A DNA stretch of 64,000 nt from Aquipseudomonas alcaligenes (lineage in GTDB: Bacteria > Pseudomonadota > Gammaproteobacteria > Pseudomonadales > Pseudomonadaceae): NCBI RefSeq assembly GCF_900156545.1, contig NZ_FTNW01000001.1, forward strand, positions 310,001 through 374,000. Reading direction: 5' to 3'. The position numbers and the translations under genes are program-made. A model generated the notes under the pieces. That model had not been told where the DNA came from. It worked only from the letters and a program-made list of their open reading frames with translations, and ran no database searches. Below are positions 1 through 8,851 of the stretch, in pieces. The first letter of the stretch is position 1. Each line of letters begins with the position of its first letter.

Positions 1-319
1 AGGCGCGCGCGCCCTGGGTGCTGAGCAGCGGGGCGGCGGGCAGTTCGGCGGCGAAGCCGTCCAGGGCCACGGCCTGCAGGTGGTCGCCGGGTTGCACGCC
101 GTCGAGCAGCGCCGCCAGCGGCAAGGCGCGGTAGCTCATGGCGCGCTTGTAGGCCACGTCGGCGGCGATCTCGATCTGCTGCGCCTGGGGGTGGCTCAGT
201 AGCTGTGCCGTGCTCCAGCTGCGGCTGCCCTGCGGCAGTTCCAGCTTGAGTTCGCCAGCCTGGGCCAGCGGGGCGAGCAGGGCGGCGGCCAGCAGCAGGC
301 GGCTCAGCAGTTGGTGCAT
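1..319 (-). CDS. Secreted protein, molybdopterin-oxidoreductase-like fold (partial)
   Basis: Only the N-terminal ~106 residues lie inside the window; the gene runs off the left edge. It starts MHQLLSRLLLAAALLAPLAQA, a clear signal peptide, followed by GELKLELPQGSRSWS. The layout (short beta-rich stretch, AQLLSHPQ, then YKRAMSYRALPLAALL) resembles small Pseudomonas periplasmic proteins annotated as molybdopterin-dependent oxidoreductase domain proteins; that assignment is from memory of the family. Its start lies inside the end of the upstream rhodanese gene (16-nt overlap), so the two are probably translated from one mRNA. Function unknown. Confidence 0.55.
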   Translation of the reverse strand, partial: MHQLLSRLLLAAALLAPLAQAGELKLELPQGSRSWSTAQLLSHPQAQQIEIAADVAYKRAMSYRALPLAALLDGVQPGDHLQAVALDGFAAELPAAPLLSTQGARA

Positions 320-690
320 GTGGGGCTCTCGCTCTGGTGGTCGCGGGCGAGCTTGAACTGGTCGTAGCCGCCGGCGTTGATCACCTGGGTGTAGCCCAGC
401 GCCTGCAGCTCGTCCTGGGCGATGCTGGAGCGGCGGCCGCTGCGGCAGTAGAGGACCACCGGGGTGTTCTTGTCCGGCGCGACTTCGGCGATGCGTGCGG
501 CGATGTCGCCGTGGGGGATGAGCTTCGCGCCGGGCAGGGCGCCGCTGGCGAATTCTTCCTGGGAGCGTACGTCGATCAGCACGGCACCGGGCTGGGCCAG
601 GGCGTGCAGGGCGGCGGTGGAGTCGATGTCACCGGCCTGGGCGGCCAGCGGGCTCAGCGCGAGGCTGAGGCAGAGCAGGAAATGGCGCAT
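304..690 (-). CDS. Periplasmic rhodanese-like sulfurtransferase
   Basis: 128 residues. A signal peptide (MRHFLLCLSLALSPLAAQA) precedes a single rhodanese domain: VLIDVRSQEEF near residue 38, and the active-site loop YCRSGRRS near residues 81-88 with the persulfide-forming cysteine. A second pair of cysteines ends the protein (CTNC). Single-domain exported rhodaneses move sulfane sulfur to thiol acceptors or cyanide; the physiological partner is unknown. A GAGG ribosome site lies 8 nt before the ATG. It is followed by the overlapping molybdopterin-fold-like gene, so a redox or sulfur role in the periplasm is a reasonable inference only. Confidence 0.85.
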   Translation of the reverse strand: MRHFLLCLSLALSPLAAQAGDIDSTAALHALAQPGAVLIDVRSQEEFASGALPGAKLIPHGDIAARIAEVAPDKNTPVVLYCRSGRRSSIAQDELQALGYTQVINAGGYDQFKLARDHQSESPTCTNC

Positions 691-797
691 GGCAAAGACC
701 TCGTGAGGCGTCGAAGGCTCACGCTAGCACAGTCTCTGCGGGGGTTGTTCCGGGGCCCGAGCGCTACGGCATCGGGCCCCGGCGGGTATCGGGAGGA

Positions 798-893
798 TCA
801 GCTGACCAGACGAGTCACGTTGGGCAGGATCAGGATGACGGTAGTGGCGAGGACGATCAGGGTCGCCTGCCGGTACTTCGCTTGTTTCCACAT
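798..893 (-). CDS. Possible 31-aa single-span membrane protein
   Basis: A short open frame encodes MWKQAKYRQATLIVLATTV followed by ILILPNVTRLVS: a basic N-terminus, one hydrophobic helix, then stop. A modest AGGCAGAAG ribosome site sits just upstream. It lies in the otherwise empty interval between the rhodanese gene and the thiolase operon, downstream of an orphan terminator. The topology looks like a genuine small inner-membrane protein, but length alone cannot prove coding. Confidence 0.45.
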   Translation of the reverse strand: MWKQAKYRQATLIVLATTVILILPNVTRLVS

Positions 894-977
894 GGCGCTT
901 CTGCCTTTGTTCTTGTTGGTGTTTCGGCCGGTGGCCTGCAGAGCTTCGCAGGGGGGGCCTGGCACCGTGGCGCGGAC

Positions 978-1010
978 AAAAAAGCCGCCCCGGCAAAACC
1001 CGGCGGCGGC
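978..1010 (-). terminator. Rho-independent terminator, minus direction, no obvious gene upstream
   Basis: Inverted repeat GCCGCCCCGG (984-993) against CCGG and GGCGGC (1000-1010), loop about AAAA, followed on the minus strand by six T (positions 983-978). It points leftwards. No supported coding sequence lies between it and the thiolase promoter region, so it may end a small RNA or leader transcribed from about 1020-1250. Confidence 0.7.
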
Positions 1011-1294
1011 ACCTTGCACGGTTAATCCTAGGGGCCTCGTCACACCTGGCTTAGACCACTTCGTTTCTAGCGTGTCAGCGGCAGAATCGCGTGGTTATTG
1101 GCAGGCGCCTTTGCCGGTGTCGCGGGCCTTGAGCCAGACCACTCGCGGCCCGGAGGACCATGCGCCGTTGCCGTGCGACCGCTCGTCTGAGCCGAACGGT
1201 CAATGGGCCTGAGCGCATCGGTCATTGAGTCCACAGGGCATGGATTTAAGGTAGGGCGACCCGGCATTTGCCGCTGCCATGCACCGAGGACGTC

Positions 1295-2500
1295 ATGACC
1301 GAAGCATATATTTTCGACGCCGTGCGCACCCCGCGCGGCAAGGGCAAGAAGGACGGCGCGCTGTACAGCGTCAAGCCGGTGGACCTGGTGGTCGGCCTGC
1401 TCAAGGCCCTGGAAACGCGCAACCGCCTGGACACCGCCCAGGTCGACGATGTGGTGCTGGGCTGCGTGACGCCGGTGGGCGACCAGGGCGCCGACATCGC
1501 CAAGACCGCCGTGCTGGCCGCCGACTGGGCCGAGTGCGTGGCCGGCGTGCAGCTCAACCGCTTCTGCGCCTCGGGCCTGGAGGCGGTGAACATGGGCGCG
1601 ATGAAGGTGCGCTCGGGCTTCGAGGACCTGGTGGTGGTCGGCGGCGTCGAGTCCATGTCGCGCATCCCCATGGGCTCGGACGGTGGTGCCTGGGCGATGG
1701 ACCCGGCGACCAATATGCACACCAACTTCGTGCCGCAGGGCGTGGGCGCGGACCTGATCGCCACCCTCGAAGGCTTCTCCCGCACTGACGTCGACAGCTT
1801 CGCCCTGCGCTCGCAGCAGAAGGCTGCGCGCGCCAGCGCCGATGGCTCGTTCGCCAAGTCGCTGATCCCGGTGACCGACCAGAACGGCATCGTGCTGCTC
1901 GACCGCGACGAATTCATCCGTGGCGATTCCACGCTGGAGGGCCTGGGCAAGCTCAAGCCGAGCTTCGAGATGATGGGCCAGATGGGCTTCGACGCCACCG
2001 CCCTGCGCAAGTACTCGCACGTCGAGCGCATGGAACACGTACACACGCCGGGCAACAGCTCGGGCATCGTCGATGGCGCAGCGCTGATGCTGATCGGCTC
2101 CGAAGCCAAGGGCAAGGAACTGGGCCTGAAGCCGCGTGCGCGCGTCGTCGCCACCGCGGTGACCAGCACCGACCCGACCATCATGCTCACCGGCCCGGCG
2201 CCGGCCACGCGCAAGGCGCTGGCCAAGGCCGGCCTGTCGGTGGAGGACATCGACCTGTTCGAGGTCAACGAGGCGTTCGCCTCGGTGGTGATGAAGTTCA
2301 TGAAGGACATGGGCGTGCCGGAGAGCAAGGTCAACGTCAACGGCGGCTCCATCGCCATGGGTCACCCGCTGGGCGCCACCGGCTGCGCCATCCTCGGCAC
2401 CCTGCTCGACGAGCTGGAGAAGCGCGAGCTGCGCTACGGCCTGGCCACCCTCTGTGTGGGCGGCGGCATGGGTATCGCCACCATCATCGAACGCCTTTAA
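1295..2500 (+). CDS. Acetyl-CoA C-acyltransferase (thiolase)
   Basis: 401 residues, a normal thiolase length. The nucleophilic cysteine is in [12 protein letters not shown] near residue 92. The C-terminal catalytic motifs are [16 protein letters not shown] (His) and CVGGGMG (second Cys). It cleaves 3-ketoacyl-CoA with CoA in the last step of beta-oxidation, in the cytoplasm. The ATG at 1295 is chosen because GAGGA lies 5 nt upstream and [15 protein letters not shown] is the usual thiolase beginning; an in-frame TTG at 1268 has no comparable site. A 162-nt gap with a palindromic repeat separates it from the FadJ-type gene, and both are probably one operon. The pair matches the order PA1736-PA1737 of P. 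aeruginosa (from memory). Confidence 0.92.
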   Translation: MTEAYIFDAVRTPRGKGKKDGALYSVKPVDLVVGLLKALETRNRLDTAQVDDVVLGCVTPVGDQGADIAKTAVLAADWAECVAGVQLNRFCASGLEAVNMGAMKVRSGFEDLVVVGGVESMSRIPMGSDGGAWAMDPATNMHTNFVPQGVGADLIATLEGFSRTDVDSFALRSQQKAARASADGSFAKSLIPVTDQNGIVLLDRDEFIRGDSTLEGLGKLKPSFEMMGQMGFDATALRKYSHVERMEHVHTPGNSSGIVDGAALMLIGSEAKGKELGLKPRARVVATAVTSTDPTIMLTGPAPATRKALAKAGLSVEDIDLFEVNEAFASVVMKFMKDMGVPESKVNVNGGSIAMGHPLGATGCAILGTLLDELEKRELRYGLATLCVGGGMGIATIIERL

Positions 2501-2540
2501 GGAGCTATCACGGGCTACTGCGCTCGGCCATGCGTTGTTG

Positions 2541-2596
2541 GAAATCCTCCGGAAATGCTCATTTGCTACAGCAAACTCCGCTTTCCGAATGATTTC
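2541..2596. repeat. Imperfect palindromic intergenic element
   Basis: Between the thiolase and FadJ-type genes. Nested inverted matches GAAATC/GATTTC (2541-2546 with 2591-2596), CGGAAA/TTTCCG and TTTGCT/AGCAAA (2562-2567 with 2570-2575) fold into one long hairpin. I recognise this style as a recurrent pseudomonad intergenic repeat. It has no T-run, so it is probably an mRNA-stabilising or processing hairpin, not a terminator. Confidence 0.6.
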
Positions 2597-2662
2597 CGCC
2601 TAGCCTGACCTTCGCTCGTGACGCCCCTGAAGCGCTCCCCGAACATTTGGGAAGTGAATGAA

Positions 2663-4807
2663 ATGACTGATGCCATCCGTTACGAAAAGGGCCAGGACAA
2701 TATCGTCGTCCTGACCATCGACATGCCCGGCCAGAGTGCCAACACCATGAACGCGGTGTATCGCGAGGCCATGGGCCAGATCGTTGCGCGCCTGGAAGCC
2801 GAGAAGGACAGCATCGCCGGGGTGATCGTCACCTCGGCGAAGAAGACCTTCTTCGCTGGCGGCGACCTGAATGAGCTGATCAAGGTCACCAAGGCCGATG
2901 CCAAGCCGTTCTACGACATGATCCTCAACATCAAGGGCCAGCTGCGCCGCCTGGAGACCCTGGGCAAGCCGGTAGTGGCTGCGATCAACGGCGCCGCGCT
3001 GGGCGGTGGCTGGGAGATCTGCCTGGCCTGCCACCATCGCATCGCCCTGGACAATTCCAGCGTACAGCTGGGCCTGCCGGAAGTGACCCTCGGCCTGCTG
3101 CCGGGCGGTGGCGGCGTGGTGCGCATGGTGCGCCTGCTCGGCCTGGAGAAGGCGCTGCCGTACCTGGCCGAAGGCAAGAAGGTACGCCCGGATGCTGCGC
3201 TCAAGGCCGGTCTGATCCATGACATCGCCGCGACTTCGGAAGAGATGCTGAGCAAGGCCCGCGCCTGGATTGCCGCTAATCCGGCCGCGGTGCAGCCGTG
3301 GGACGCCAAGGGCTACAAGATCCCCGGCGGCACGCCGAGCACCCCGGCCGTGGCGCAGATGCTGGCCATCGCGCCGAGCGTGCTGCGCGACAAGACCAAG
3401 GGCTGCTTCCCGGCGCCTGAGAAGATCATGTGCGCCGCCGTCGAGGGCGCCCAGGTCGACTTCGACACCGCGCAGATCATCGAGGCGCGCTACTTCACCG
3501 AGCTGACCACCGGCCAGGTGGCGAAGAACATGATCGGCACCTTCTGGTTCCAGCTGAACGAGATCAACGCCGGCAGCTCGCGCCCGCAGGGCATCCCGCA
3601 GTACGTGACCAAGAAGGTCGGCGTGCTCGGCGCCGGCATGATGGGCGCCGGCATCGCCTATGTGTCGGCCGCCGCCGGCATTGAGGTGGTGCTCAAGGAT
3701 GTGTCCGTCGAAGCGGCGGAGAAGGGCAAGGCCTACTCGGCCAAGCTGCTGGACAAGAAGGTCAGCCGTGGCCACATGAGCGCCGACAAGCGCGACGCCT
3801 TCCTCGCCCGCATCAAGCCGACCGCCAGTGACGCCGACCTCGAGGGCTGCGACCTGATCATCGAGGCGGTGTTCGAGGACCGTGCCCTCAAGGCCAAGGT
3901 CAACGCCGCCGCCGAGGCCGCCGCGCTGGCGGATGCGGTAATCGCCTCCAACACCTCGACCCTGCCGATCACCGGCCTGGCGACGGCGGTGCAGAAGCAG
4001 GACAAGTTCATCGGCCTGCACTTCTTCAGCCCGGTCGACAAGATGCCGCTGGTGGAGATCATCCGTGGCGCCAGGACCAGCGACGAGACCCTGGCGCGTG
4101 GCTTCGACTACGTGCTGCAGATCAAGAAGACCCCGATCGTGGTCGAGGACAGCCGCGGCTTCTTCACCTCGCGGGTGTTCGGCACCTTCACCAACGAGGG
4201 CATCGCCATGCTCGGCGAGGGCGTCAGCGCGGCGATGATCGAGGCCGAGGCGCGCAAGGCCGGCATGCCGGTGGGCCCGCTGGCGATCAGCGACGAAGTG
4301 TCGATGAGCCTGATGGATCATATCCGCAAGCAGACCGTGGCCGACCTCGCCGCCGAGGGCAAGAGCATCCCCGAGCACCCGGCGTTCGCCGTGATCGACC
4401 TGATGCTCAAGGAGTACAAGCGCCCGGGCAAGGCCGCCGGCGGTGGCTTCTACGATTACCCGGAAGGTGGCAAGAAGCACCTGTGGCCCGAGCTGAAGGC
4501 GCGCTTCGAGAAGGCCGATGCGCAGATTTCCCAGGAGGACGTGCGTGACCGCATCCTGTTCATCCAGGCCATCGAAACAGTGCGTTGCGTGGAAGAGGGC
4601 GTGCTTAAATCGGTGGCCGATGCCAACATAGGCTCCATATTCGGCATCGGCTTCGCGGCCTGGACCGGCGGCGCACTGCAGTTCATCAACCAGTACGGGG
4701 TGCAGGACTTCGTCGCCCGCGCCCAGTACCTGGCCGAGCAGTACGGCGAGCGTTTCCTGCCGCCCGCGCTGTTGCTGGAGAAGGCGGCCAGAGGGGAAGG
4801 CTTCTGA
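2663..4807 (+). CDS. FadJ-type enoyl-CoA hydratase / 3-hydroxyacyl-CoA dehydrogenase
   Basis: 714 residues. N-terminal crotonase domain: KKTFFAGGDLNEL near residues 60-72 and NGAALGGGWEICLACHHRIA near 110-130, the oxyanion-hole and catalytic region. The NAD-binding Rossmann motif VGVLGAGMMGAGIAY is near residue 320. The 3-hydroxyacyl-CoA dehydrogenase signature is IGLHFFSPVDKMPLVEII near 450, with the C-terminal helical domain after it. It hydrates 2-enoyl-CoA and oxidises the 3-hydroxy product; the thiolase just upstream takes the 3-keto product. Start at 2663 (MTDAIRYEKGQ) has GGGAAG 8 nt upstream; the GTG at 2618 lies in the repeat-bearing leader and is less likely. A terminator follows. 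Confidence 0.93.
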   Translation: MTDAIRYEKGQDNIVVLTIDMPGQSANTMNAVYREAMGQIVARLEAEKDSIAGVIVTSAKKTFFAGGDLNELIKVTKADAKPFYDMILNIKGQLRRLETLGKPVVAAINGAALGGGWEICLACHHRIALDNSSVQLGLPEVTLGLLPGGGGVVRMVRLLGLEKALPYLAEGKKVRPDAALKAGLIHDIAATSEEMLSKARAWIAANPAAVQPWDAKGYKIPGGTPSTPAVAQMLAIAPSVLRDKTKGCFPAPEKIMCAAVEGAQVDFDTAQIIEARYFTELTTGQVAKNMIGTFWFQLNEINAGSSRPQGIPQYVTKKVGVLGAGMMGAGIAYVSAAAGIEVVLKDVSVEAAEKGKAYSAKLLDKKVSRGHMSADKRDAFLARIKPTASDADLEGCDLIIEAVFEDRALKAKVNAAAEAAALADAVIASNTSTLPITGLATAVQKQDKFIGLHFFSPVDKMPLVEIIRGARTSDETLARGFDYVLQIKKTPIVVEDSRGFFTSRVFGTFTNEGIAMLGEGVSAAMIEAEARKAGMPVGPLAISDEVSMSLMDHIRKQTVADLAAEGKSIPEHPAFAVIDLMLKEYKRPGKAAGGGFYDYPEGGKKHLWPELKARFEKADAQISQEDVRDRILFIQAIETVRCVEEGVLKSVADANIGSIFGIGFAAWTGGALQFINQYGVQDFVARAQYLAEQYGERFLPPALLLEKAARGEGF

Positions 4808-4831
4808 TCGTCCTGTGAGCGCGACAAGCAT

Positions 4832-4860
4832 AACCGGCCCATGTGGCCGGTTTTGCTTTT
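4832..4860 (+). terminator. Terminator of the thiolase/FadJ operon
   Basis: AACCGGCC-CATGT-GGCCGGTT stem-loop followed by TTGCTTTT, 24 nt after the stop codon of the multifunctional enzyme. Confidence 0.85.
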
Positions 4861-4905
4861 CGGGGCTGCCTGCCGTCTTGCCGGGGTGCGCAATAAGGAG
4901 TGCGG

Positions 4906-5685
4906 ATGCGCGTACAGAACATGATGGGATGCAGGGCCATCCTGATGGCGGTCCTGCTGTTGGTTTCGCTGGGGGCACTGGCGGACCGGCCGCTGAATAT
5001 CTATATCGGCCAGGGGCAAATGCCTTTCGCGGATGACCGGGCCGATAATCGCGGCCTTTTTGGTGATCTGATGGCCGAACTGTGCCTGCGCCTGCAGCGT
5101 GAGTGCCGCTACCACAGCGTGCCCTGGAAACGGGTTCAGGTGGCGGTTGCCCATGACCCCGACGGCATCGTGCTCAACCTCGGGCGCACGGCCGAGCGCG
5201 AGCAGGGTTTTGTCTGGTTGCTGGATGTGCTGCCGACTTCATACGTGCTGGCCAGCCCGCGGCAGGCGTTCGACACCCTGGGTGACGCGCTGGCCGCCGG
5301 TCCAGTGGTGGTAATGGGCGGAACGCCACGCGCGCAGGAGGCGCAGGCGCTCAAAAAGACCGGGCAAAAAGTGGTGGAGGTGACTGATCCGGAACAGGCT
5401 GCGCGCATGCTTCACGGTGGTCGGGTCATCGCCTGGTACGAGATCGACCTGCGCGTGCATTACCTGTGGCGGCGCCTTGGTTATACCGACGAGACGATAC
5501 GCTTCGGCCGTGCTGTCGGCGCTATCCACAGCTTTATCGCCGGCAGTCCGTTGCTGCATGAGGCGCCGCGTTTGCAGCTGGATATGCAGCAGGCCTTTGC
5601 GCAGATGCAGGCCGATGGCAGCTGGCGGCGCATTCTCGCCCGGCATCTGGGCGAGGAGCTGGCAGCGCGCCTGAGCGGCAGTTGA
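4906..5685 (+). CDS. Periplasmic solute-binding protein, amino-acid ABC type, orphan
   Basis: 259 residues. An N-terminal hydrophobic export signal (CRAILMAVLLLVSLGALA) precedes a bilobed solute-binding domain beginning RPLNIYIGQGQMPFADD. The segment MPFADD...GLFGDLMAELCLRLQ matches the start of family-3 amino-acid-binding proteins. No permease or ATPase gene is adjacent, so it may be a sensor-type or orphan binding protein. The ATG at 4906 sits 5 nt after AAGGAG; the GTG at 4900 overlaps that site and is rejected. It converges on the next gene with only 4 nt between stops and no terminator. Confidence 0.75.
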   Translation: MRVQNMMGCRAILMAVLLLVSLGALADRPLNIYIGQGQMPFADDRADNRGLFGDLMAELCLRLQRECRYHSVPWKRVQVAVAHDPDGIVLNLGRTAEREQGFVWLLDVLPTSYVLASPRQAFDTLGDALAAGPVVVMGGTPRAQEAQALKKTGQKVVEVTDPEQAARMLHGGRVIAWYEIDLRVHYLWRRLGYTDETIRFGRAVGAIHSFIAGSPLLHEAPRLQLDMQQAFAQMQADGSWRRILARHLGEELAARLSGS

Positions 5686-5689
5686 GCTT

Positions 5690-5899
5690 TCAGGCTGCCT
5701 GGCACCAGCCGTTCTGCACGCACAGCAGGGCGTGGATGGCCAGCTTCTCGCTCTGCCGGGTCGGCATGCGCAGGGTCAGCAGGCTCCCGTCGTCCATGTG
5801 CAAGGCGGCCTCGGACTCGAAGTGCAGGTCGGAGTCGCTGAGGCTGACGTAGGTGACGCCGTAGCTGTTGCTGCTGTCGATGACTGCGCTGATGGTCAT
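5690..5899 (-). CDS. Conserved small protein of unknown function
   Basis: 69 residues starting MTISAVIDSSNSYGVTYVSLS, mixed alpha/beta composition, no signal peptide or membrane helix, two cysteines near the C-terminus (LLCVQNGWCQAA). A GGAGAATCC ribosome site precedes the ATG. It lies 32 nt downstream of another short frame (5932-6021) on the same strand and is probably co-transcribed with it. I do not recognise a domain. Confidence 0.6.
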   Translation of the reverse strand: MTISAVIDSSNSYGVTYVSLSDSDLHFESEAALHMDDGSLLTLRMPTRQSEKLAIHALLCVQNGWCQAA

Positions 5900-5931
5900 G
5901 GCGGATTCTCCGCGTGAGCGTGCCGCCAGGG

Positions 5932-6021
5932 TTACTGACGGGCACGAGCCGGTTGGTGGGTCGGGGTGCTGTGAAAAGCCGAGGCGGCTATCAGGTTAGC
6001 GATGGCGGCGAAACTGCTCAT
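5932..6021 (-). CDS. Possible 29-aa peptide
   Basis: A short frame, MSSFAAIANLIAASAFHST then PTHQPARARQ, with a strong ribosome site AGAGGAG 6 nt before its ATG. It is the first frame of a presumptive two-gene unit with the 69-residue protein. The clean Shine-Dalgarno spacing is the main support; composition is Ala-rich with a basic tail. It could instead be a leader peptide. Confidence 0.45.
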   Translation of the reverse strand: MSSFAAIANLIAASAFHSTPTHQPARARQ

Positions 6022-6239
6022 ATCGGGCTCCTCTGGAGGTGGCTGGGTATGGCTGCATCTTTGCCGAGCCTGGTCATCGACAGAAGTGAATGCTCGGCAT
6101 GTTGGCTATCGAACGCAGTGATAATTGCCGGACATCGCCCGATCACGCTGGAAAGCCCCGTGGATATTGCGTTCCAGGGGGCTTCGATGCACGCTAGGCG
6201 CCTTCTCAACCACCCAGGTCGCCTCAGGTAATCCGCTCA

Positions 6240-6968
6240 ATGTCGCTGCGTATCTGCATTCTGGAAACCGATGTACTCCGCCCCGAACTCGTCGACCAAT
6301 ATCAGGGCTATGGCCGCATGTTCGAGCGGCTGTTCGCGCAGCAGCCGCTGGCGGCGCAATTCGAGGTGTTCAACGTGGTGCGGGGGGATTACCCGGCGGC
6401 TGGCGAGCGCTATGACGCCTACCTGGTGACGGGCAGCAAGGCCGATTCCTTCGGTAGCGACCCCTGGATTCAGACGCTCAAGACCTTCCTGCTGCAGCGT
6501 TACGAGCAGGGTGACAAGCTGCTTGGCATCTGCTTCGGCCACCAGTTGTTGGCCCTTTTGCTGGGGGGGCGCGCCGAGCGCGCGAGCCAGGGCTGGGGCG
6601 TGGGCATCCACCGTTACGAGGTGAAGCAGCGGCCGCAGTGGATGAGCCCGGCGCTGGAGGAACTGACCTTGCTGATCAGTCATCAGGACCAGGTCACAGC
6701 ATTGCCTGAGAACGCCACCCTGTTGGCGGCCAGCGAGTTCTGCCCGGTAGCCGCCTACTGCATCGAGGATCAGGTGCTGTGCTTCCAGGGCCACCCCGAG
6801 TTTGTCCACGACTACTCGCGTGCACTGCTCGACATTCGCCAGAAGTGCATCGGCGAACCGGTCTACAGCCGTGCCGTGGAGAGCCTGGCACAACAGCACC
6901 AGGGCACCACGGTGGCTGAATGGATGATGCGCTTCGTGGCGCAAGGCAAACGTGCGCAGAGCGCCTGA
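6240..6968 (+). CDS. Class I glutamine amidotransferase-like protein
   Basis: 242 residues. The nucleophile elbow LLGICFGHQLLALLLGG near residues 98-114 carries the catalytic cysteine; the partner motif CFQGHPEF near residue 185 supplies His and Glu of the triad. It is a free-standing amidotransferase domain with no synthetase fused, the family often annotated GMP-synthase-like or gamma-glutamyl-gamma-aminobutyrate-hydrolase-like. Substrate unknown. The upstream ribosome site is weak (CAGG). It is transcribed toward corA with only 28 nt between convergent stops. Confidence 0.85.
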   Translation: MSLRICILETDVLRPELVDQYQGYGRMFERLFAQQPLAAQFEVFNVVRGDYPAAGERYDAYLVTGSKADSFGSDPWIQTLKTFLLQRYEQGDKLLGICFGHQLLALLLGGRAERASQGWGVGIHRYEVKQRPQWMSPALEELTLLISHQDQVTALPENATLLAASEFCPVAAYCIEDQVLCFQGHPEFVHDYSRALLDIRQKCIGEPVYSRAVESLAQQHQGTTVAEWMMRFVAQGKRAQSA

Positions 6969-6996
6969 GCGCGTCTAGCGAACGGCTCAGGCGTCG

Positions 6997-7968
6997 TTAC
7001 AGCCAGCCCATGCGCTTGAAGTTGGCGAATAGTCCGACGCAGCCGATGCCGATGATGCCCAGCACACCGAAGTAGCCGTAGTGCCAGGTCAGTTCGGGCA
7101 TGTTCTGGAAATTCATTCCGTAGATGCCCGCCACGGCGGTGGGAAACGCCAGTATCGCTGCCCAGGCGGCGAACTTGCGCTGGGTGATGCTCTGCCGTGA
7201 CGACTCCAGCAGCAGGCCGATCTCGATCGCATGATCGGCCATCTCGCGCAGGCCGGTGAGATCTTCCATCAGGCGGCTGACGTGAATTGCGATGTCACGG
7301 AAGTAGGGGCGCATGTGCTTGTCGATGAATGGGAAATCGAGTTGCTGCAGCTCCTTGCAGATTTCCGTCATGGGCGCGACCTGCCGGCGCAAGCGCAGCA
7401 GGTCGCGGCGCAGGCCATGGATACGCTCCACGTCGCTCTGCTGTAGCGGCCTGCCCAGGATGCTTTCCTCGATGTCTTCCAGCTCGCCATGGATGGTATC
7501 CAGCAGCGGCCGGTAATTCTCGATCACGAAGCTGAGTAGCGCGTAGAGCACGAAATCCTCGCCGTGCTCCAGCAGCAGCGGGCGTGCCTCGCAGCGCTGA
7601 CGCACGGTGGAGTAGGGCGCGGAGTTGCCATAGCGGGCGCTGATTACATAACCCTTGCCGGCAAACAGCTGGGTTTCGATGAACTCCAGGCGGCCGTCCT
7701 TGCGCAGCGGCGAGTAAAGCACCATGAACAGTGCGTCGCCGAAGATTTCCAGCTTGGCACGGGTGTGCTGGGCGATGGCGTCTTCCATGGCCAGCTCATG
7801 CAGGTTGAACTGTTCCTGCAAGGCATGAAGCTGGCGGCTGTCGGGATCACGCAGGCCGATCCAGACGAAGTGTCCGGGGCGGGCGGCCCATTGATGACCC
7901 TCATCGAGAGCGATATCGGCGACTTTGCGGCCTTGATGATAGGCAGCGGCGGCAACGACCTGACCCAT
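6997..7968 (-). CDS. CorA-family magnesium/divalent cation transporter
   Basis: 323 residues. A long cytoplasmic alpha/beta and coiled-helix domain is followed by two C-terminal membrane helices. The signature loop GIYGMNF near residue 285 is the GMN selectivity motif of CorA channels, and the protein ends in a basic tail KRMGWL. CorA forms a pentameric Mg2+ channel; paralogues carry Zn2+, Co2+ or Ni2+, and the sequence does not separate these. GAGGA lies 6 nt before the ATG. It follows the acyltransferase gene by 53 nt and probably shares its mRNA. Confidence 0.88.
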   Translation of the reverse strand: MGQVVAAAAYHQGRKVADIALDEGHQWAARPGHFVWIGLRDPDSRQLHALQEQFNLHELAMEDAIAQHTRAKLEIFGDALFMVLYSPLRKDGRLEFIETQLFAGKGYVISARYGNSAPYSTVRQRCEARPLLLEHGEDFVLYALLSFVIENYRPLLDTIHGELEDIEESILGRPLQQSDVERIHGLRRDLLRLRRQVAPMTEICKELQQLDFPFIDKHMRPYFRDIAIHVSRLMEDLTGLREMADHAIEIGLLLESSRQSITQRKFAAWAAILAFPTAVAGIYGMNFQNMPELTWHYGYFGVLGIIGIGCVGLFANFKRMGWL

Positions 7969-8021
7969 GGGGTGTCCTCTGCATGGCGATGCCGCAGCTT
8001 ACCCCATGGGTGGCGGGTGGG

Positions 8022-8744
8022 TCAGGCCTTGGCCAGCTGCTGGTCGAGCTGTTCGATGCACTCACGCATCACCTGCTGGCAGCGTTCCATCAGCTGCGGC
8101 AGGTCGTCCAGGGTCAGGCCCAGAGTGGGGATGGCCGGCAGCGAGCGAATCAGCACCTTGCCGCTGTCCCAGCGGTTCAGCTTGAAACGGCCGGCATAGG
8201 TGCTGACACAGACCGGAATGATCGGCACACCGGCAGCAATGGCCATCTGGAACGCGCCTTTCTTGAATGGCAGCAGGCCCTTGCCCTGGTTGCGGGTGCC
8301 CTCCGGAAAGACCCAGATCGAGGTGTCGCGGTGCTGCAGGGTTTCGGTGGTTTGCAGCATGGCCTGCTTGGCCTGGCGACCGTTGCCGCGGTCGATCAGC
8401 ACGTTACCCGCCAGCCAGTAGAGCTGGCCGAAGAAAGGCACCCATTTCAGGCTTTTTTTGCCGATGCTGACGGTGCGCGGCGGTACCACGCGGCCCAGCA
8501 CGTAGAGGTCGTAGTTGGATTGGTGGTTGGCAATCACGACGCAGGGTCGGTCCTGGCCAAACAGGCTCTTCACATCGCTCTTGAGCTTGATGCGCAGCAT
8601 GCACAAGGCTGGCAGCGAGTACAGGCGTGCGCACAGGCGGCTGTTGTCCGGATTGAACGGGCGGCACAGGCCGAGCAGCAGACCGAGCACGCCAGCAGCA
8701 ATAAAGTGCAGGCCCATCAACAACATACGCGCGACGAAAAGCAT
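8022..8744 (-). CDS. 1-acyl-sn-glycerol-3-phosphate acyltransferase (PlsC family)
   Basis: About 240 residues. Hydrophobic N-terminal helix, then acyltransferase block I ANHQSNYD near residue 70, block III WVFPEGTRNQGKG near residue 145 and the VPIIPVCVS segment near 175. These are the acyl-transfer and phosphate-binding motifs of lysophosphatidate acyltransferases, which make phosphatidate at the inner membrane. ATG at 8744 is preferred because it begins the membrane helix; an upstream in-frame TTG at 8768 would add MSAGRLSR. It is upstream of corA in the same direction. Confidence 0.85.
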   Translation of the reverse strand: MLFVARMLLMGLHFIAAGVLGLLLGLCRPFNPDNSRLCARLYSLPALCMLRIKLKSDVKSLFGQDRPCVVIANHQSNYDLYVLGRVVPPRTVSIGKKSLKWVPFFGQLYWLAGNVLIDRGNGRQAKQAMLQTTETLQHRDTSIWVFPEGTRNQGKGLLPFKKGAFQMAIAAGVPIIPVCVSTYAGRFKLNRWDSGKVLIRSLPAIPTLGLTLDDLPQLMERCQQVMRECIEQLDQQLAKA

Positions 8745-8851
8745 TCTGGAGAGCCTACCGGCAGACAAAGGTGGCGAAGTGTACGGGCGTGCACTGCTTT
8801 CGGCAATTGACGCCGATCAGAGGTTGTTGCCAGGCGTTTCCCCGCGGATCG

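Noticed and set aside
337..1212. A 291-codon plus-strand frame across the rhodanese gene and downstream gap
   Set aside because: Overlaps a clear rhodanese on the other strand, lacks a ribosome site and continues through a terminator hairpin.
2600..4978. A 792-codon open frame antisense to the FadJ-type gene
   Set aside because: Composition is His/Gly/Arg/Leu-rich mirror of a real gene; no domain, no ribosome site. Typical of high-GC DNA.
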